DNA from: Pseudoduganella rivuli
GTDB taxonomy: Bacteria > Pseudomonadota > Gammaproteobacteria > Burkholderiales > Burkholderiaceae_D
Reading direction: 5' to 3'
Assembly: GCF_009674485.1 (NCBI RefSeq)
Contig: NZ_WKJJ01000018.1
Span: forward strand, 153,985 to 217,984
Length of the DNA: 64,000 nt
Part shown: one piece after another, positions 15,780 through 24,556 of the stretch
Layout: each line of letters begins with the position of its first letter
Numbering within the stretch: the first letter of the stretch is position 1
Program-made: the position numbers and the translations under genes
Notes under the pieces: generated by a model
The model's database searches: none
Seen by the model: the letters and a program-made list of their open reading frames with translations, nothing else
What the model was told of the DNA's origin: nothing

Positions 15780-18566
15780 ATGCCAGACATGAATCCATCC
15801 CGCGTCGCCGCCACCCTGGCGGCAGTCATGCTGCTGACCACCGGTTGCGCCCGCGACCCGGACCCGGCCCAACTGATGGCGTCCGCCACCCGGCGCCAGG
15901 CCGCAGGGGACAACCACGCCGCCATCATTGAACTGAAAAACGTGCTGCAACGCGTACCGGCCCATGCCACCGCCCGCCTGCAGCTGGGCGATATTTACCT
16001 GGAAAGCGGCGACGTGCTGTCCGCCGAAAAGGAATTCCGGCGCGCCCGGGATGCGGGCGCCGCACCGGGCGCCGTACTGCCCCGCCTGGGCACGGTCCTG
16101 TTGCTGCAACAGCGCTACGACCAGGTGCTGACGGAATTGCTGGTCGACGATGCCTGGCCGGCGCCCGAACAGGGCGATATCCGCGCGTTGCGCGGCTATG
16201 CCCTGCTGGGCCTGCAACACCAGGCCGACGCCGCCAGGCTGTTTGCTCAGGTGCTGGCGGTGCAACCTGCCAATACGCTGGCGCGGCTGGGTGAAGCGCG
16301 CATGGCGCTGCAATCGGGCGCCGTGGACGCCGCCATGAAGGACGTGGCCGGCGTGCTGGCCGCCCATCCGGACAATGTTGACGCGCTGCGCCTGCAAGGC
16401 GACCTGTATCGGCGCGCCGGCAACCATGCCGGCGCGCTGGACAGTTATCGCAAGGTGATCGAGCTGCGCCCCGCCAACCTGCAAGGCCGGCTCGATGCCG
16501 CCAGCCTGCTGGTGGCGGACAACCGCATCGACGAAGCGCGCAGCGAACTGGCGGCCGCTAGCCGCATTGCACCTGGGAGCGCAGCCGTCATTTATACGCA
16601 GGCATTGCTGGCCATGCAGGAAAAAAAATATCCGGCCGCGCTGGAACGCCTGCAATTGATCTTGCGCGCGGCGCCGGACCACCCGCCATCGAACCTGATG
16701 GCGGCGGGCATCTTCCTGACCCAGAACAATGTGCCGCAAGCGGAGCAGCACATCCAGCGCTTCCTGGCCGGCCAGCCGCGCCATGCCTTCGGCATCCGGC
16801 TGGCGGCCCAGATCGCCTTGCGCGGCGGGAAACCCGGTGACGCCGTTGCGCTGCTGGAACCGTTGCTGGAACGTGGCGCCGGCGACAGCCAGTTGCAGGC
16901 GCTCGCGGGCGAAGCCTATATGCGCACGCAAGCCTATGCCAAGGCATCGGCCTGCTTCGACAAGGCGGCCGCCATCGCACCGCCCACTGCCGCCACCCGC
17001 ACGTCGCAGGCGATCAGCGAACTGGGTCTGGGCAATAACCAGCGCGCCGAAGCGGCGCTGGAACAGGTGCTGCTGATGCCGGGCGACGCCGCCGGCGATG
17101 GCGCGCAGCGGCGTGCCGGCGCCTTGCTGGTGGTGACGCAGATGCGCGCCGGCGCTTATGACAAAGCGCTGGCAACGGTGCAGGCGCTGGAAAAACAGCA
17201 AAACAATCCCGCGCTGCAAAACTTGAAAGGCGGCGTGCTGCTGGCGCGGCAAGACCCGGCCGGGGCGCGCCAGGCGTTCGAGGCGGCGCTCGCCTTGCAG
17301 CCCGGCTATCTGCCGGCGCTGCAAAACCTGGCGCAACTCGATGTGCTTGCCGGCCAGCCGGACCAGGCGCGGCTGCGCTATGAAGCGGTGCTGGCGCGCA
17401 ACGGTAACGATACGGAACTGATGGCGGCGCTGGCCCGGCTGGCGGCGCAGCGGGGCCAGATGGCGGCCGCGCGTGGCTGGCTGGAGCGCGCATATCGCGC
17501 GGCGCCGGACGCAATGGCGCCGGCGCTGCAATTGGGGACGTATTACCTCGATGCGGGCGAACTGCCGAAAGCACTGGCGCTGGCGCAAAAGCTGCAAGCC
17601 GCCAATCCCGCCCACGTGGGTGCACTGGCATTGCTGGCGCGCGCCCGCGCCGCGTCCGGCGATGGCGAGGGCGCGCTGGAAAGCTATACCGACCTGGCGG
17701 GCCGCCAGCCCGGTGACGCGGCCGTGCAATTGCAACTGGCTGGCGCCCATATGGCGCTGAACCATAAGCAGGAAGCCCTGGCGGCGATCCGCAAGGCGCT
17801 GGAATCGCAGCCTGAACACGGCCCGGCGCTGGCGACCGCCGTACGCCTGCTGACGGATATGCGCTCATGGGACCAGGCCATGGCGCTGGCGCACGGGGCG
17901 CAAGCACGGCCTGCCACCGCCGCGCTGGGCTACCGTCTGGCGGGCGACATCGAAATGGCGCGCGCCCATCCGGCACTGGCGCTGCCGCTGTACCGGAAGG
18001 CGTATGCGCAGGAACCCGGCGGACCGCTGGCCATTTCCCTGCACCGTGCGCTGGTTGCGGCCGGCAAACCGGACGAGGCGGCAAGCCACATCGCAAACTG
18101 GCTCGCCAGCCATCCGCGCGATTTGCCGACGCGCCTGTACCTGGCCAGTACGCTGCTGGCCTCGGGCGACTACCGGGCGGCGATTCCCCACTACGAACAG
18201 GTGCTCGCAATCGAGCCGAACCATGTGGTGGCGCTCAACGACCTGGCCTGGACGTGCCAGCAGGCGGCCGACAAACGCGCCCGGGGCTACGCTGAAAAAG
18301 CCTACGCGCTGGCGCCCGCCAATCCGGCCGTGGCGGACACTTTGGGATGGATCCTGGCGCAACAGGGTGATGCGGGACGCGCCATCCCCATCCTGAAAAA
18401 AGCCACGGACAGTGCACCGCAGGCGGGTGATATCCGCCTGCACTACGCCAGCGCACTGCTGCGCACGGGCGAGCGCCGCGAAGCCCGGCGCCAGCTGGAG
18501 CGTCTGCAAGCCGACCGGGGATACAAGCGCCAGGACGAAGTACGGACATTGCTGGCCGGATTATAG
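15780..18566 (+). CDS. prsT: PrsT-like TPR lipoprotein of the XrtA/PEP-CTERM system
   Basis: This 928-residue protein has a lipoprotein signal (VMLLTTGC, lipidated Cys23) and then about 20 tetratricopeptide repeats through to the end, for example LLLQQRYDQVLTELL and LARQDPAGARQAFEAALALQ. Size, lipobox and repeat build match PrsT, the TPR lipoprotein of exosortase A/PEP-CTERM exopolysaccharide loci, probably a scaffold at the envelope for polysaccharide export. ATG 15780 is preceded by AAGGAGAG. Its stop overlaps that of the convergent flavoprotein gene by six bases. Confidence 0.8.
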   Translation: MPDMNPSRVAATLAAVMLLTTGCARDPDPAQLMASATRRQAAGDNHAAIIELKNVLQRVPAHATARLQLGDIYLESGDVLSAEKEFRRARDAGAAPGAVLPRLGTVLLLQQRYDQVLTELLVDDAWPAPEQGDIRALRGYALLGLQHQADAARLFAQVLAVQPANTLARLGEARMALQSGAVDAAMKDVAGVLAAHPDNVDALRLQGDLYRRAGNHAGALDSYRKVIELRPANLQGRLDAASLLVADNRIDEARSELAAASRIAPGSAAVIYTQALLAMQEKKYPAALERLQLILRAAPDHPPSNLMAAGIFLTQNNVPQAEQHIQRFLAGQPRHAFGIRLAAQIALRGGKPGDAVALLEPLLERGAGDSQLQALAGEAYMRTQAYAKASACFDKAAAIAPPTAATRTSQAISELGLGNNQRAEAALEQVLLMPGDAAGDGAQRRAGALLVVTQMRAGAYDKALATVQALEKQQNNPALQNLKGGVLLARQDPAGARQAFEAALALQPGYLPALQNLAQLDVLAGQPDQARLRYEAVLARNGNDTELMAALARLAAQRGQMAAARGWLERAYRAAPDAMAPALQLGTYYLDAGELPKALALAQKLQAANPAHVGALALLARARAASGDGEGALESYTDLAGRQPGDAAVQLQLAGAHMALNHKQEALAAIRKALESQPEHGPALATAVRLLTDMRSWDQAMALAHGAQARPATAALGYRLAGDIEMARAHPALALPLYRKAYAQEPGGPLAISLHRALVAAGKPDEAASHIANWLASHPRDLPTRLYLASTLLASGDYRAAIPHYEQVLAIEPNHVVALNDLAWTCQQAADKRARGYAEKAYALAPANPAVADTLGWILAQQGDAGRAIPILKKATDSAPQAGDIRLHYASALLRTGERREARRQLERLQADRGYKRQDEVRTLLAGL

Positions 18567-20195
18567 ACGCGTTGCCGGACCGGGCTGTGGCCCGGGTGGC
18601 GGCTGGTAGCGGCCCGGTGCGATGATGTTCAGCGGATCGAGCGCCGCCTTGATGCGGCTGACTGTGCGCCAGAAACCGTCGGCCGCCGGATCCAGCGCCG
18701 CCATCGATTGCAGGCCGACACGGTATGGCAAATATCCGGCCGCCATCAGCGCATTGAACAGGCCGTCGTAGCAGGCATGCGCGTCGGCGCTTTCCGCCGC
18801 ATCGTCCTTGTCATACGCAATCGTCAGGACGCCGCCCAGTGCGCGCTCGGTGATCATGCTGAAGGTGGCGAACAGATCGAAACCATACCGCTCGAAGCAG
18901 GGTTCCGCCAGGTCCATCACCGCCTGCAAGTCCGCGCCCCGCATGGGCAGCACGGGCGACAGCCACAGCAAGCCGCAACCGTCGCGGGCGGGATCGGCGC
19001 CGATGGGAAAGCCGGGTGGCAATCCGCCCTGCCGCCGCCAATAAGCGCCAGCCAGGAATCTGCCGTCGGGCATGCCCCGGTTCATCCGGAACAGCGACTG
19101 CCCCAGCGCGACACGGGCCGCGAGCTTGCGTCCGATTGCCGTATCGCCGAGCAGCCGTGCGACGCGGGAACCCAGCGCCAGCTTGCGGTCATCAATAAAG
19201 CGCGGCGCCAGGCGCAATGGCGCCAGCGCCTTGCGCAGCGCGCGGCGCGCGGCGGCCACTTGCTGTCTATCGCCGTATAGCGCGCCGGACACCGTCCACG
19301 GCGAGATGCCGCGCTCGCGGCACAATGCATCGCGCACAGCCCGCGGCAGCGGCCGCGTGCCGCCCGTGGCGCCATGTGGATACGTCATTCCGCCCGACAA
19401 TATCCGCAAATCATTGCCAATATGGATTACCGAGCGCAGCGTGCCATCCATACGCAGCGGACGCAGCGCGTCGGCCACGGCGCCGACGCCGCCATGCCGG
19501 GGAACGCCGCACAGGAAATGTCCCAACGCCGGCGATTGCGGCATCAGCCACAGGCCGAGGCTGGTGACGATGCCGAACGCCGATTGCGTAAACAAGCCAT
19601 CGATCCACGGTCCCAGCCCGTAGGGAAAGACGCGCGCTGCCCGCGCCTGCGGGTAATGCGTGTAGCCGGTACCGACCACGTCGCCGTCGGCCAGCACCAC
19701 TTCCATGCCGCACACGTGCAGCACGCGGTTGCCGTAAGGCGAATGACCAAATCCCCGCTCGAGGACATTGCCGACCAGGCTGGTGTCGGGCCCGGCCCCC
19801 GTGCAATCCATCCAGAACGGCAAGCGCTGTTCCGCCAGGTACCGGGACAACTGCCCTTGCGTCACCCCCGGCTCGATCACCACGTAACCCAGTTCGGCGT
19901 TTGCTTCGACGATGCGGCGCATGCGCGACAGGTCCACGATGACCTGCCCGGGCCGCACGGCGCAGGCGTCGCCGTAGCCCCAGTTGCGGCCGGTACTGAT
20001 GGGATACAGGCCAATGCGATGGGCCGCCGCGATACGCACCAGTTCGACCACGTCGCCGCGGCTGCCGGGAAACAGGATGGCCGCGGGCCGCGCGACCCAC
20101 GACGCCGTACTGCTGGCGTAGGCATCCAATGCCGCGGCATCCGTACGCACGTGTTCGTCGCCCAGTACAGACCGCCATTGCGCCAGCGCACTCAT
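18561..20195 (-). CDS. FAD-linked oxidase, VAO/p-cresol methylhydroxylase type
   Basis: This 544-residue flavoenzyme has the FAD-binding type 4 domain (VELVRIAAAHRIGLYPISTGRNWGYGDA, then GYVVIEPGVTQGQLSRYL) and the C-terminal VAO/PCMH substrate domain ending in LDPLNIIAPGRY. Family members oxidise para-alkyl phenols such as p-cresol, vanillyl alcohol or eugenol at the benzylic carbon. Its start codon overlaps the stop of the FeeM-like gene (ATGA), so both are made together. My inference is that its substrate is a phenolic N-acyl amino acid such as N-acyl tyrosine. No cytochrome partner gene is adjacent. Confidence 0.85.
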   Translation of the reverse strand: MSALAQWRSVLGDEHVRTDAAALDAYASSTASWVARPAAILFPGSRGDVVELVRIAAAHRIGLYPISTGRNWGYGDACAVRPGQVIVDLSRMRRIVEANAELGYVVIEPGVTQGQLSRYLAEQRLPFWMDCTGAGPDTSLVGNVLERGFGHSPYGNRVLHVCGMEVVLADGDVVGTGYTHYPQARAARVFPYGLGPWIDGLFTQSAFGIVTSLGLWLMPQSPALGHFLCGVPRHGGVGAVADALRPLRMDGTLRSVIHIGNDLRILSGGMTYPHGATGGTRPLPRAVRDALCRERGISPWTVSGALYGDRQQVAAARRALRKALAPLRLAPRFIDDRKLALGSRVARLLGDTAIGRKLAARVALGQSLFRMNRGMPDGRFLAGAYWRRQGGLPPGFPIGADPARDGCGLLWLSPVLPMRGADLQAVMDLAEPCFERYGFDLFATFSMITERALGGVLTIAYDKDDAAESADAHACYDGLFNALMAAGYLPYRVGLQSMAALDPAADGFWRTVSRIKAALDPLNIIAPGRYQPPPGPQPGPATRL

Positions 20196-20932
20196 CCCGC
20201 CCCCCGCATCAGGCGCGCGGTGATGCCCGCTTCATCTTCGGGAGGAAAAAAATACGGATAAAACGAGCGCACGTTGCCATGTTGTTCCATCAGGCCGCCA
20301 TATTGCCGGATCTGATCCTGCATGTAATCGAGGTCCAGCCGCAACAAGACAGCCGGTGCGCCCACGCGTGAACAGTTGCGCTGCGTACCGTAGTGGGTGA
20401 AGCCCAGCATGCGCCGGTAAAACATCACGTGGCGGGGATTGACTTCGATGACGTAATCCGTATGGCCATGGATGTGGTGCGCATACAGGTATGACAGGTG
20501 GATCATCCCGGCGAACACGCGGCGCGACGCGCCTTTGTCGATGGCCAGCCGCGACGGTTCGCACAGGCGCCGTCCCTGTGCCCGCAAGTGATCGAGTTCA
20601 TGGCGGAAATTTTCGTCCGCCGGCAGGCCCAGCGCGGGGTCGTCCAGGCACAGCGACATCGTGCCCACGGTCTCGCCGCCGGTTTCCGTATACAGCGTGA
20701 TACGGTTGGGCCCATGGGTGGCATGGGGATCCACGTCATAGCCGCGCCAGCCATACATCTTTTTCAGCAGCAGGCTGGCCGCCTCGCGTTCCTTGCGGGA
20801 ATTGGCGAGGCGCAGATGAAACATTTGGCGGTCGATTTCATGGTCTTCCGCCGGGTCGTGGGCCGCCTCGCCAATCACCAGTTCGCGCAGGCCGGGCTTG
20901 TCCGCAAATGAAATAATCGAGTCTTCGTCCAC
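20192..20932 (-). CDS. FeeM-like N-acyl amino acid synthase
   Basis: This 246-residue protein matches the N-acyl amino acid synthase FeeM catalytic family (GNAT-like fold), which moves a fatty acyl chain from acyl-ACP to an amino acid, tyrosine in the founding enzyme. Seen are the N-terminal block RQMFHLRLANSRKEREAASL, the YGWRGYDVDP segment, TVGTMSLCLDD, and the C-terminal YVIEVNPRHVMFYRRMLGF. GTG 20932 is chosen as start because GGGAGG lies five bases before it; upstream starts lack such a site. The acyl acceptor is not certain. The next gene encodes a phenol-oxidising flavoprotein. Confidence 0.75.
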   Translation of the reverse strand: MDEDSIISFADKPGLRELVIGEAAHDPAEDHEIDRQMFHLRLANSRKEREAASLLLKKMYGWRGYDVDPHATHGPNRITLYTETGGETVGTMSLCLDDPALGLPADENFRHELDHLRAQGRRLCEPSRLAIDKGASRRVFAGMIHLSYLYAHHIHGHTDYVIEVNPRHVMFYRRMLGFTHYGTQRNCSRVGAPAVLLRLDLDYMQDQIRQYGGLMEQHGNVRSFYPYFFPPEDEAGITARLMRGAG

Positions 20933-21100
20933 GTTGCCTCCCTCAGTGGCTCTTTCAGGTTCAGGCAAGTTGGATCGGTTCACTCGAAAAAAGTTCCCGC
21001 CCGGCGCGGGATAGGAAGACAGTGTCGCTTTTCTTCGCAAAACCCTGTTAAAGCACGGCCGCGCGCGGCCAAGTCATTGATATGACGGGTAAAAATACGC

Positions 21101-21116
21101 AGGCATGGATACTGCT
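21101..21116 (+). promoter_or_regulatory. Sigma-54-type promoter of the PEP-CTERM gene
   Basis: AGGCATGGATACTGCT matches the -24/-12 consensus TGGCACG-N4-TTGCW at 9 of 12 fixed positions and has both invariant dinucleotides, GG and GC, at correct spacing. A start near 21128 leaves a leader of about 43 bases. The sigma-54 activator PrsR is encoded 4.5 kb away. A short inverted repeat GTCAT-N4-ATGAC lies just upstream at 21073-21086. Confidence 0.6.
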
Positions 21117-21170
21117 GTACAGGGTTCACCGCAATCCCATGCGGCCAACCCACGAAAGGAGCAGCACGTC

Positions 21171-22085
21171 ATGAACACCACGAAAATCCTGCTGGCGGCG
21201 GCCACCGCGCTCGCCGTATCCGGCCCGGCCAGCGCTTCCACCTTTGCTTCGGCCATCCTTGACATCACTGATTTCAAACTGCTGCACTCATCGGGCGCGG
21301 ATTACAGTGTCGCCAATTTTTCCACGCTGGCTGGCATCAATGACGCCCATGCCACGGCCTCGCTGAACGGCGCGTTTGCCAACGATGCGGATTCGCGCAG
21401 CATCCTGGCGCCGATCCCGCCCAATGTCGCGCAGCAATGCCTGGGGGCGTGCATGCCCATCGCGGCCGATACGTTTACGCCGATTGCCGGCGTGCCGCCC
21501 GTCACGACGACCTATGGCCATGCCGACCAAAAACTCACGGGCGCGGCGATCATGATCGGCGCCACGCCGGCCGGCGCCCATGCGTCCACGCGGGCCGACG
21601 CATCGACTGCCGTCAATGCCGTGGCGTCCGGCAATTCCGATGTCGGCACGTCGACCACGTTCCGCTTCGTGATGGGAACATCCGACACGATGACCGTCTC
21701 CTTCATGGGCAATCCCTATACGCGGGCGCTGGTCACGCCCGGCTCCGGCCCCGTGTCCAACGCGAATGCCCGGCTGTCGTGGTCGATCAATATCCTGAAC
21801 GTGACCACGGGTGCGACTGAACTGGCCTATGCGCCAAACGAATTGAATGCGGGCAGTATCCGCAGCGCCACGCATGCCGCGCCCGCCGATTTGATCTATG
21901 CGCCTGGCGCCAGCTTATTTTCAGCCACCACGGGCATGTTGATGGCCGGCAACGAATACCAGATCACGATCCAGCACAATTCGCTGGCCAATACCTTGCA
22001 GGCGGTGCCGGAACCCGCTTCGTTGGCCATCCTGGCCACCGGCTTGCTGGGCATGGGCTTCCTGGGCCGCCGGCGCCGCGGCTGA
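21171..22085 (+). CDS. PEP-CTERM sorted exported protein
   Basis: The 304-residue protein has an N-terminal signal peptide (ILLAAATALAVSGPASAST) and the C-terminal exosortase sorting signal: VPEPASLAILATGLLGMGFL and then a run of arginines. The middle is rich in Ala, Thr, Ser and Asn with no known domain. It should be exported, processed by an exosortase (XrtA class) and released or anchored with the exopolysaccharide matrix. AGGAGC precedes the start. A sigma-54-like promoter and a PrsR-type activator gene nearby suggest PrsR control. Confidence 0.9.
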   Translation: MNTTKILLAAATALAVSGPASASTFASAILDITDFKLLHSSGADYSVANFSTLAGINDAHATASLNGAFANDADSRSILAPIPPNVAQQCLGACMPIAADTFTPIAGVPPVTTTYGHADQKLTGAAIMIGATPAGAHASTRADASTAVNAVASGNSDVGTSTTFRFVMGTSDTMTVSFMGNPYTRALVTPGSGPVSNANARLSWSINILNVTTGATELAYAPNELNAGSIRSATHAAPADLIYAPGASLFSATTGMLMAGNEYQITIQHNSLANTLQAVPEPASLAILATGLLGMGFLGRRRRG

Positions 22086-22170
22086 AATCCACTGATCCAG
22101 GCGGGCATCCGGCCGCTTGACGCCGCTCAACGCCATTGCAGTCGGGGTCCGGGCGGCTGACCTCCCTTCC

Positions 22171-22176
22171 TATAAT
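22171..22176 (+). promoter_or_regulatory. -10 box before the exopolysaccharide gene run
   Basis: A perfect TATAAT lies 62 bases before the chain-length determinant start. No convincing -35 is found at 16-18 bp, so an activator may be needed. Confidence 0.4.
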
Positions 22177-22237
22177 CGAACCACAGGCCGCCGCAACCGC
22201 CATGCCTGTTTGCGGATCTTTTTGCGGGAACGAGTAT

Positions 22238-23809
22238 ATGGAAGAGCTGTTATACCAACTGCATACGGCCGGCCACTGCATCTGGAAATTCCGCTGGCGC
22301 ACCATCGCCGTCGCGTGGATCTGCGCGCTGGCCGGCTGGACCGGCGTGGCGCTGCTGCCCAACGACTACCAGACTTCCGCGCGGGTCTTTGTCGATACGC
22401 AAGGCATATTGAAACCACTGCTGTCCGGCATGACCAGCGTGCCCAACGTCGAACAGCAGGTGGCGATCATGAGCCGCACCCTGCTCAGCCGGCCGAATAT
22501 CGAACGCGTCATGCGCATGGTGGACCTCGATGTGCGCCAGGCCACGCCCCGCGACCATGAAATCAGGATGGATGAGCTGCTGAACCGCATCCGCATTGCC
22601 GGCACCGGCAGCTACGACATCTACACCATTACGTATAACGACCGCGATCCACGCCTGGTGCGCGATGTCGTGCAATCGCTGCTGGCGATTTTCGTCGAGG
22701 GCAGTTTCCGGGGCAAGAAGGGGGAATCCGAAAAAGCCGTGCAATTCATCGATGCGCAAATCAGCGCCTATGAAGAAAAGTTGCAGGCGGCGGAGGACTC
22801 GGTCAAGGAATTCAAATTGCGGCACAACGCCGTGTTGCCCCGCGCGGGCCAGGATTACGGCGCGCAGCTGTCGCAATCGGCCGATGCACTCAATACCGCC
22901 CGGCTGGATTTGCTGGAAGCGGAGCAGGCCCGCGAAGCAATCCGCCAGCAAATCCCCGCCGTTCATTTAACGGCGCCAGTACCACCTGACCAGCCAAAAC
23001 CGGTCGTCATTGATGACCCGGAAATTGACGCCCGCATCGTAGCCATCACCAAAACCCTCGACACGCTGCAATTGCAATACACAGACCAGCATCCCGACGT
23101 CGTCGCGGCGCGCCGCCTGCTGGCGCAACTGGCACAGCGCCGGGCGGACAGCGCCGCAGATCCGTCGCCGGCAGCCGATCCCGGCCGGCGCTACAGCCCC
23201 ATGCTGCAACAGATCAAGGTCGCGCTGACGGAAGCGGATGCGAAAGTCGCCGCCATGCGGGCGCGTGTCAGGGAACTGGGCGTACGCCATGCGCGGCTGG
23301 AAGCGCAAAGCAAGGCAGTCCCGGAGCTGGAATCCCAGCTGGCGCAACTGAATCGGGACTACCAGATCAACAAGGACAATTACGAAAAACTGATCAGCAA
23401 GCGGGAAGCGGCCAAACTGTCCGGCAATCTCAGTTCGACGCAAGAAATGATGAATTTCCGCATTATCGATCCGCCCACGCTGCCCGTCCGCCCCGCCGGC
23501 CCCAACCGTTTTCTCCTCAACAGCGGCGTCCTGGCGGTGGCGCTGGCCGCGGGCTGTCTCACTGCCGTCACGGCAAGCCGCAGCCGGCCCAACTTCGACA
23601 GCATCCGCGAATTGCGCGATTTCAGCGGGCTGCAAGTCATCGGCGTCATCGCCAGGCATTGGACGCCCGACCAGCTTCGACTGCGCAAGCGCAGCCGGGC
23701 GTATTTTGGCGCCATGCTGGGCACATTGCTGCTGGCGTATGGCGGCGTGTTGACCCATACCCTGGTCACCGATGGCGGCGGCCTGTCGCGGGCATTGATC
23801 GCGCCCTGA
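22238..23809 (+). CDS. XrtA-system polysaccharide chain-length determinant (Wzz/GumC-like)
   Basis: A 523-residue inner-membrane protein with a Wzz N-terminal domain, one membrane helix near residues 22-42 (WRTIAVAWICALAGWTGVAL), a long periplasmic coiled coil (about 170-400) and a second helix near 425-445. An additional hydrophobic stretch lies close to the C-terminus. It matches chain-length determinants of PEP-CTERM exopolysaccharide loci, which set polymer length and export together with a tyrosine kinase. ATG 22238 is chosen because Wzz homology begins there. The kinase-like gene follows 18 bases later. Confidence 0.85.
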   Translation: MEELLYQLHTAGHCIWKFRWRTIAVAWICALAGWTGVALLPNDYQTSARVFVDTQGILKPLLSGMTSVPNVEQQVAIMSRTLLSRPNIERVMRMVDLDVRQATPRDHEIRMDELLNRIRIAGTGSYDIYTITYNDRDPRLVRDVVQSLLAIFVEGSFRGKKGESEKAVQFIDAQISAYEEKLQAAEDSVKEFKLRHNAVLPRAGQDYGAQLSQSADALNTARLDLLEAEQAREAIRQQIPAVHLTAPVPPDQPKPVVIDDPEIDARIVAITKTLDTLQLQYTDQHPDVVAARRLLAQLAQRRADSAADPSPAADPGRRYSPMLQQIKVALTEADAKVAAMRARVRELGVRHARLEAQSKAVPELESQLAQLNRDYQINKDNYEKLISKREAAKLSGNLSSTQEMMNFRIIDPPTLPVRPAGPNRFLLNSGVLAVALAAGCLTAVTASRSRPNFDSIRELRDFSGLQVIGVIARHWTPDQLRLRKRSRAYFGAMLGTLLLAYGGVLTHTLVTDGGGLSRALIAP

Positions 23810-23827
23810 GCACTTCGCGGATACGTG

Positions 23828-24529
23828 ATGCCGTCCGGCCAGCCTCCTCCCCGCCTTCTGCCCCCGGCCTCGCCGCAGGGCCCGCACCACGCTGCGGTGG
23901 CGGAAGAATTCCGCATGATCAAACGCCCGCTGCTGCGCCAGTTGCGCGACAAGGACTGTGCCCGCGCCAACCTGATCGCCGTGACCAGCGCCATGCCGGG
24001 CGAAGGAAAAAGCTTTTGCGCCATCAACCTCGCGCTCAGCATGGCCACGGAGCGCGACACTACCGTGCTGCTGGTCGACGCCCACATGGCCCGTCCGGCG
24101 GTACCCGCCATGCTGGGCATGCGGGACTGCCCCGGCATGATGGATTTGCTGCTGGACGATACGCTAAGCATTGCCGACGTCATTATCAAGACGGGGATTC
24201 CCGCGCTCAGTGTGCTGCCAGCAGGCAAAGCCCATCACCACGCCGTGGAAATGCTGGCCAGCCGCGACATGGAGCGGTTGCTGGAAGAGTTGGCGTCGCG
24301 CTATGCCGACCGCGTCATCATTTTCGATACGGCGCCGCTGCTGGCGACAACCGAGGCCAGCGTCCTGACAGCGCAAATGGGCCAGGTGGTGCTGGTGGTC
24401 GATGCGGAAACCACCACACACGCAAACCTGGGCGACGCACTGCGGCACCTGGAACCCTGCCCCCATATCCACCTGGTCTACAACAAAGCCAATGTCCGGC
24501 CCATGCCGCCAGCGTACGGCGGCCGGTAA
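23828..24529 (+). CDS. BY-kinase-like ATPase (CpsD/CapB type), XrtA-associated
   Basis: This 233-residue P-loop protein resembles bacterial tyrosine autokinases that regulate exopolysaccharide export. Walker A is intact (SAMPGEGKS). Walker A-prime reads VLLVDAHMARP, where the usual second Asp of DADxR is His. Walker B reads VIIFDTAP. The tyrosine-rich C-terminal tail of active BY-kinases is missing; the protein ends PPAYGGR. It may therefore work as an ATPase partner without autophosphorylation. GTG 23825 directly before is an alternative start. Confidence 0.75.
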   Translation: MPSGQPPPRLLPPASPQGPHHAAVAEEFRMIKRPLLRQLRDKDCARANLIAVTSAMPGEGKSFCAINLALSMATERDTTVLLVDAHMARPAVPAMLGMRDCPGMMDLLLDDTLSIADVIIKTGIPALSVLPAGKAHHHAVEMLASRDMERLLEELASRYADRVIIFDTAPLLATTEASVLTAQMGQVVLVVDAETTTHANLGDALRHLEPCPHIHLVYNKANVRPMPPAYGGR

Positions 24530-24556
24530 TGATCCAGCAGAAAACAAGGAGAGGCG

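Noticed and set aside
21171..22085. Autotransporter or adhesin
   Set aside because: Low-complexity Ala/Thr/Ser content suggested it, but the C-terminus is a clear PEP-CTERM signal and no beta-barrel is present.
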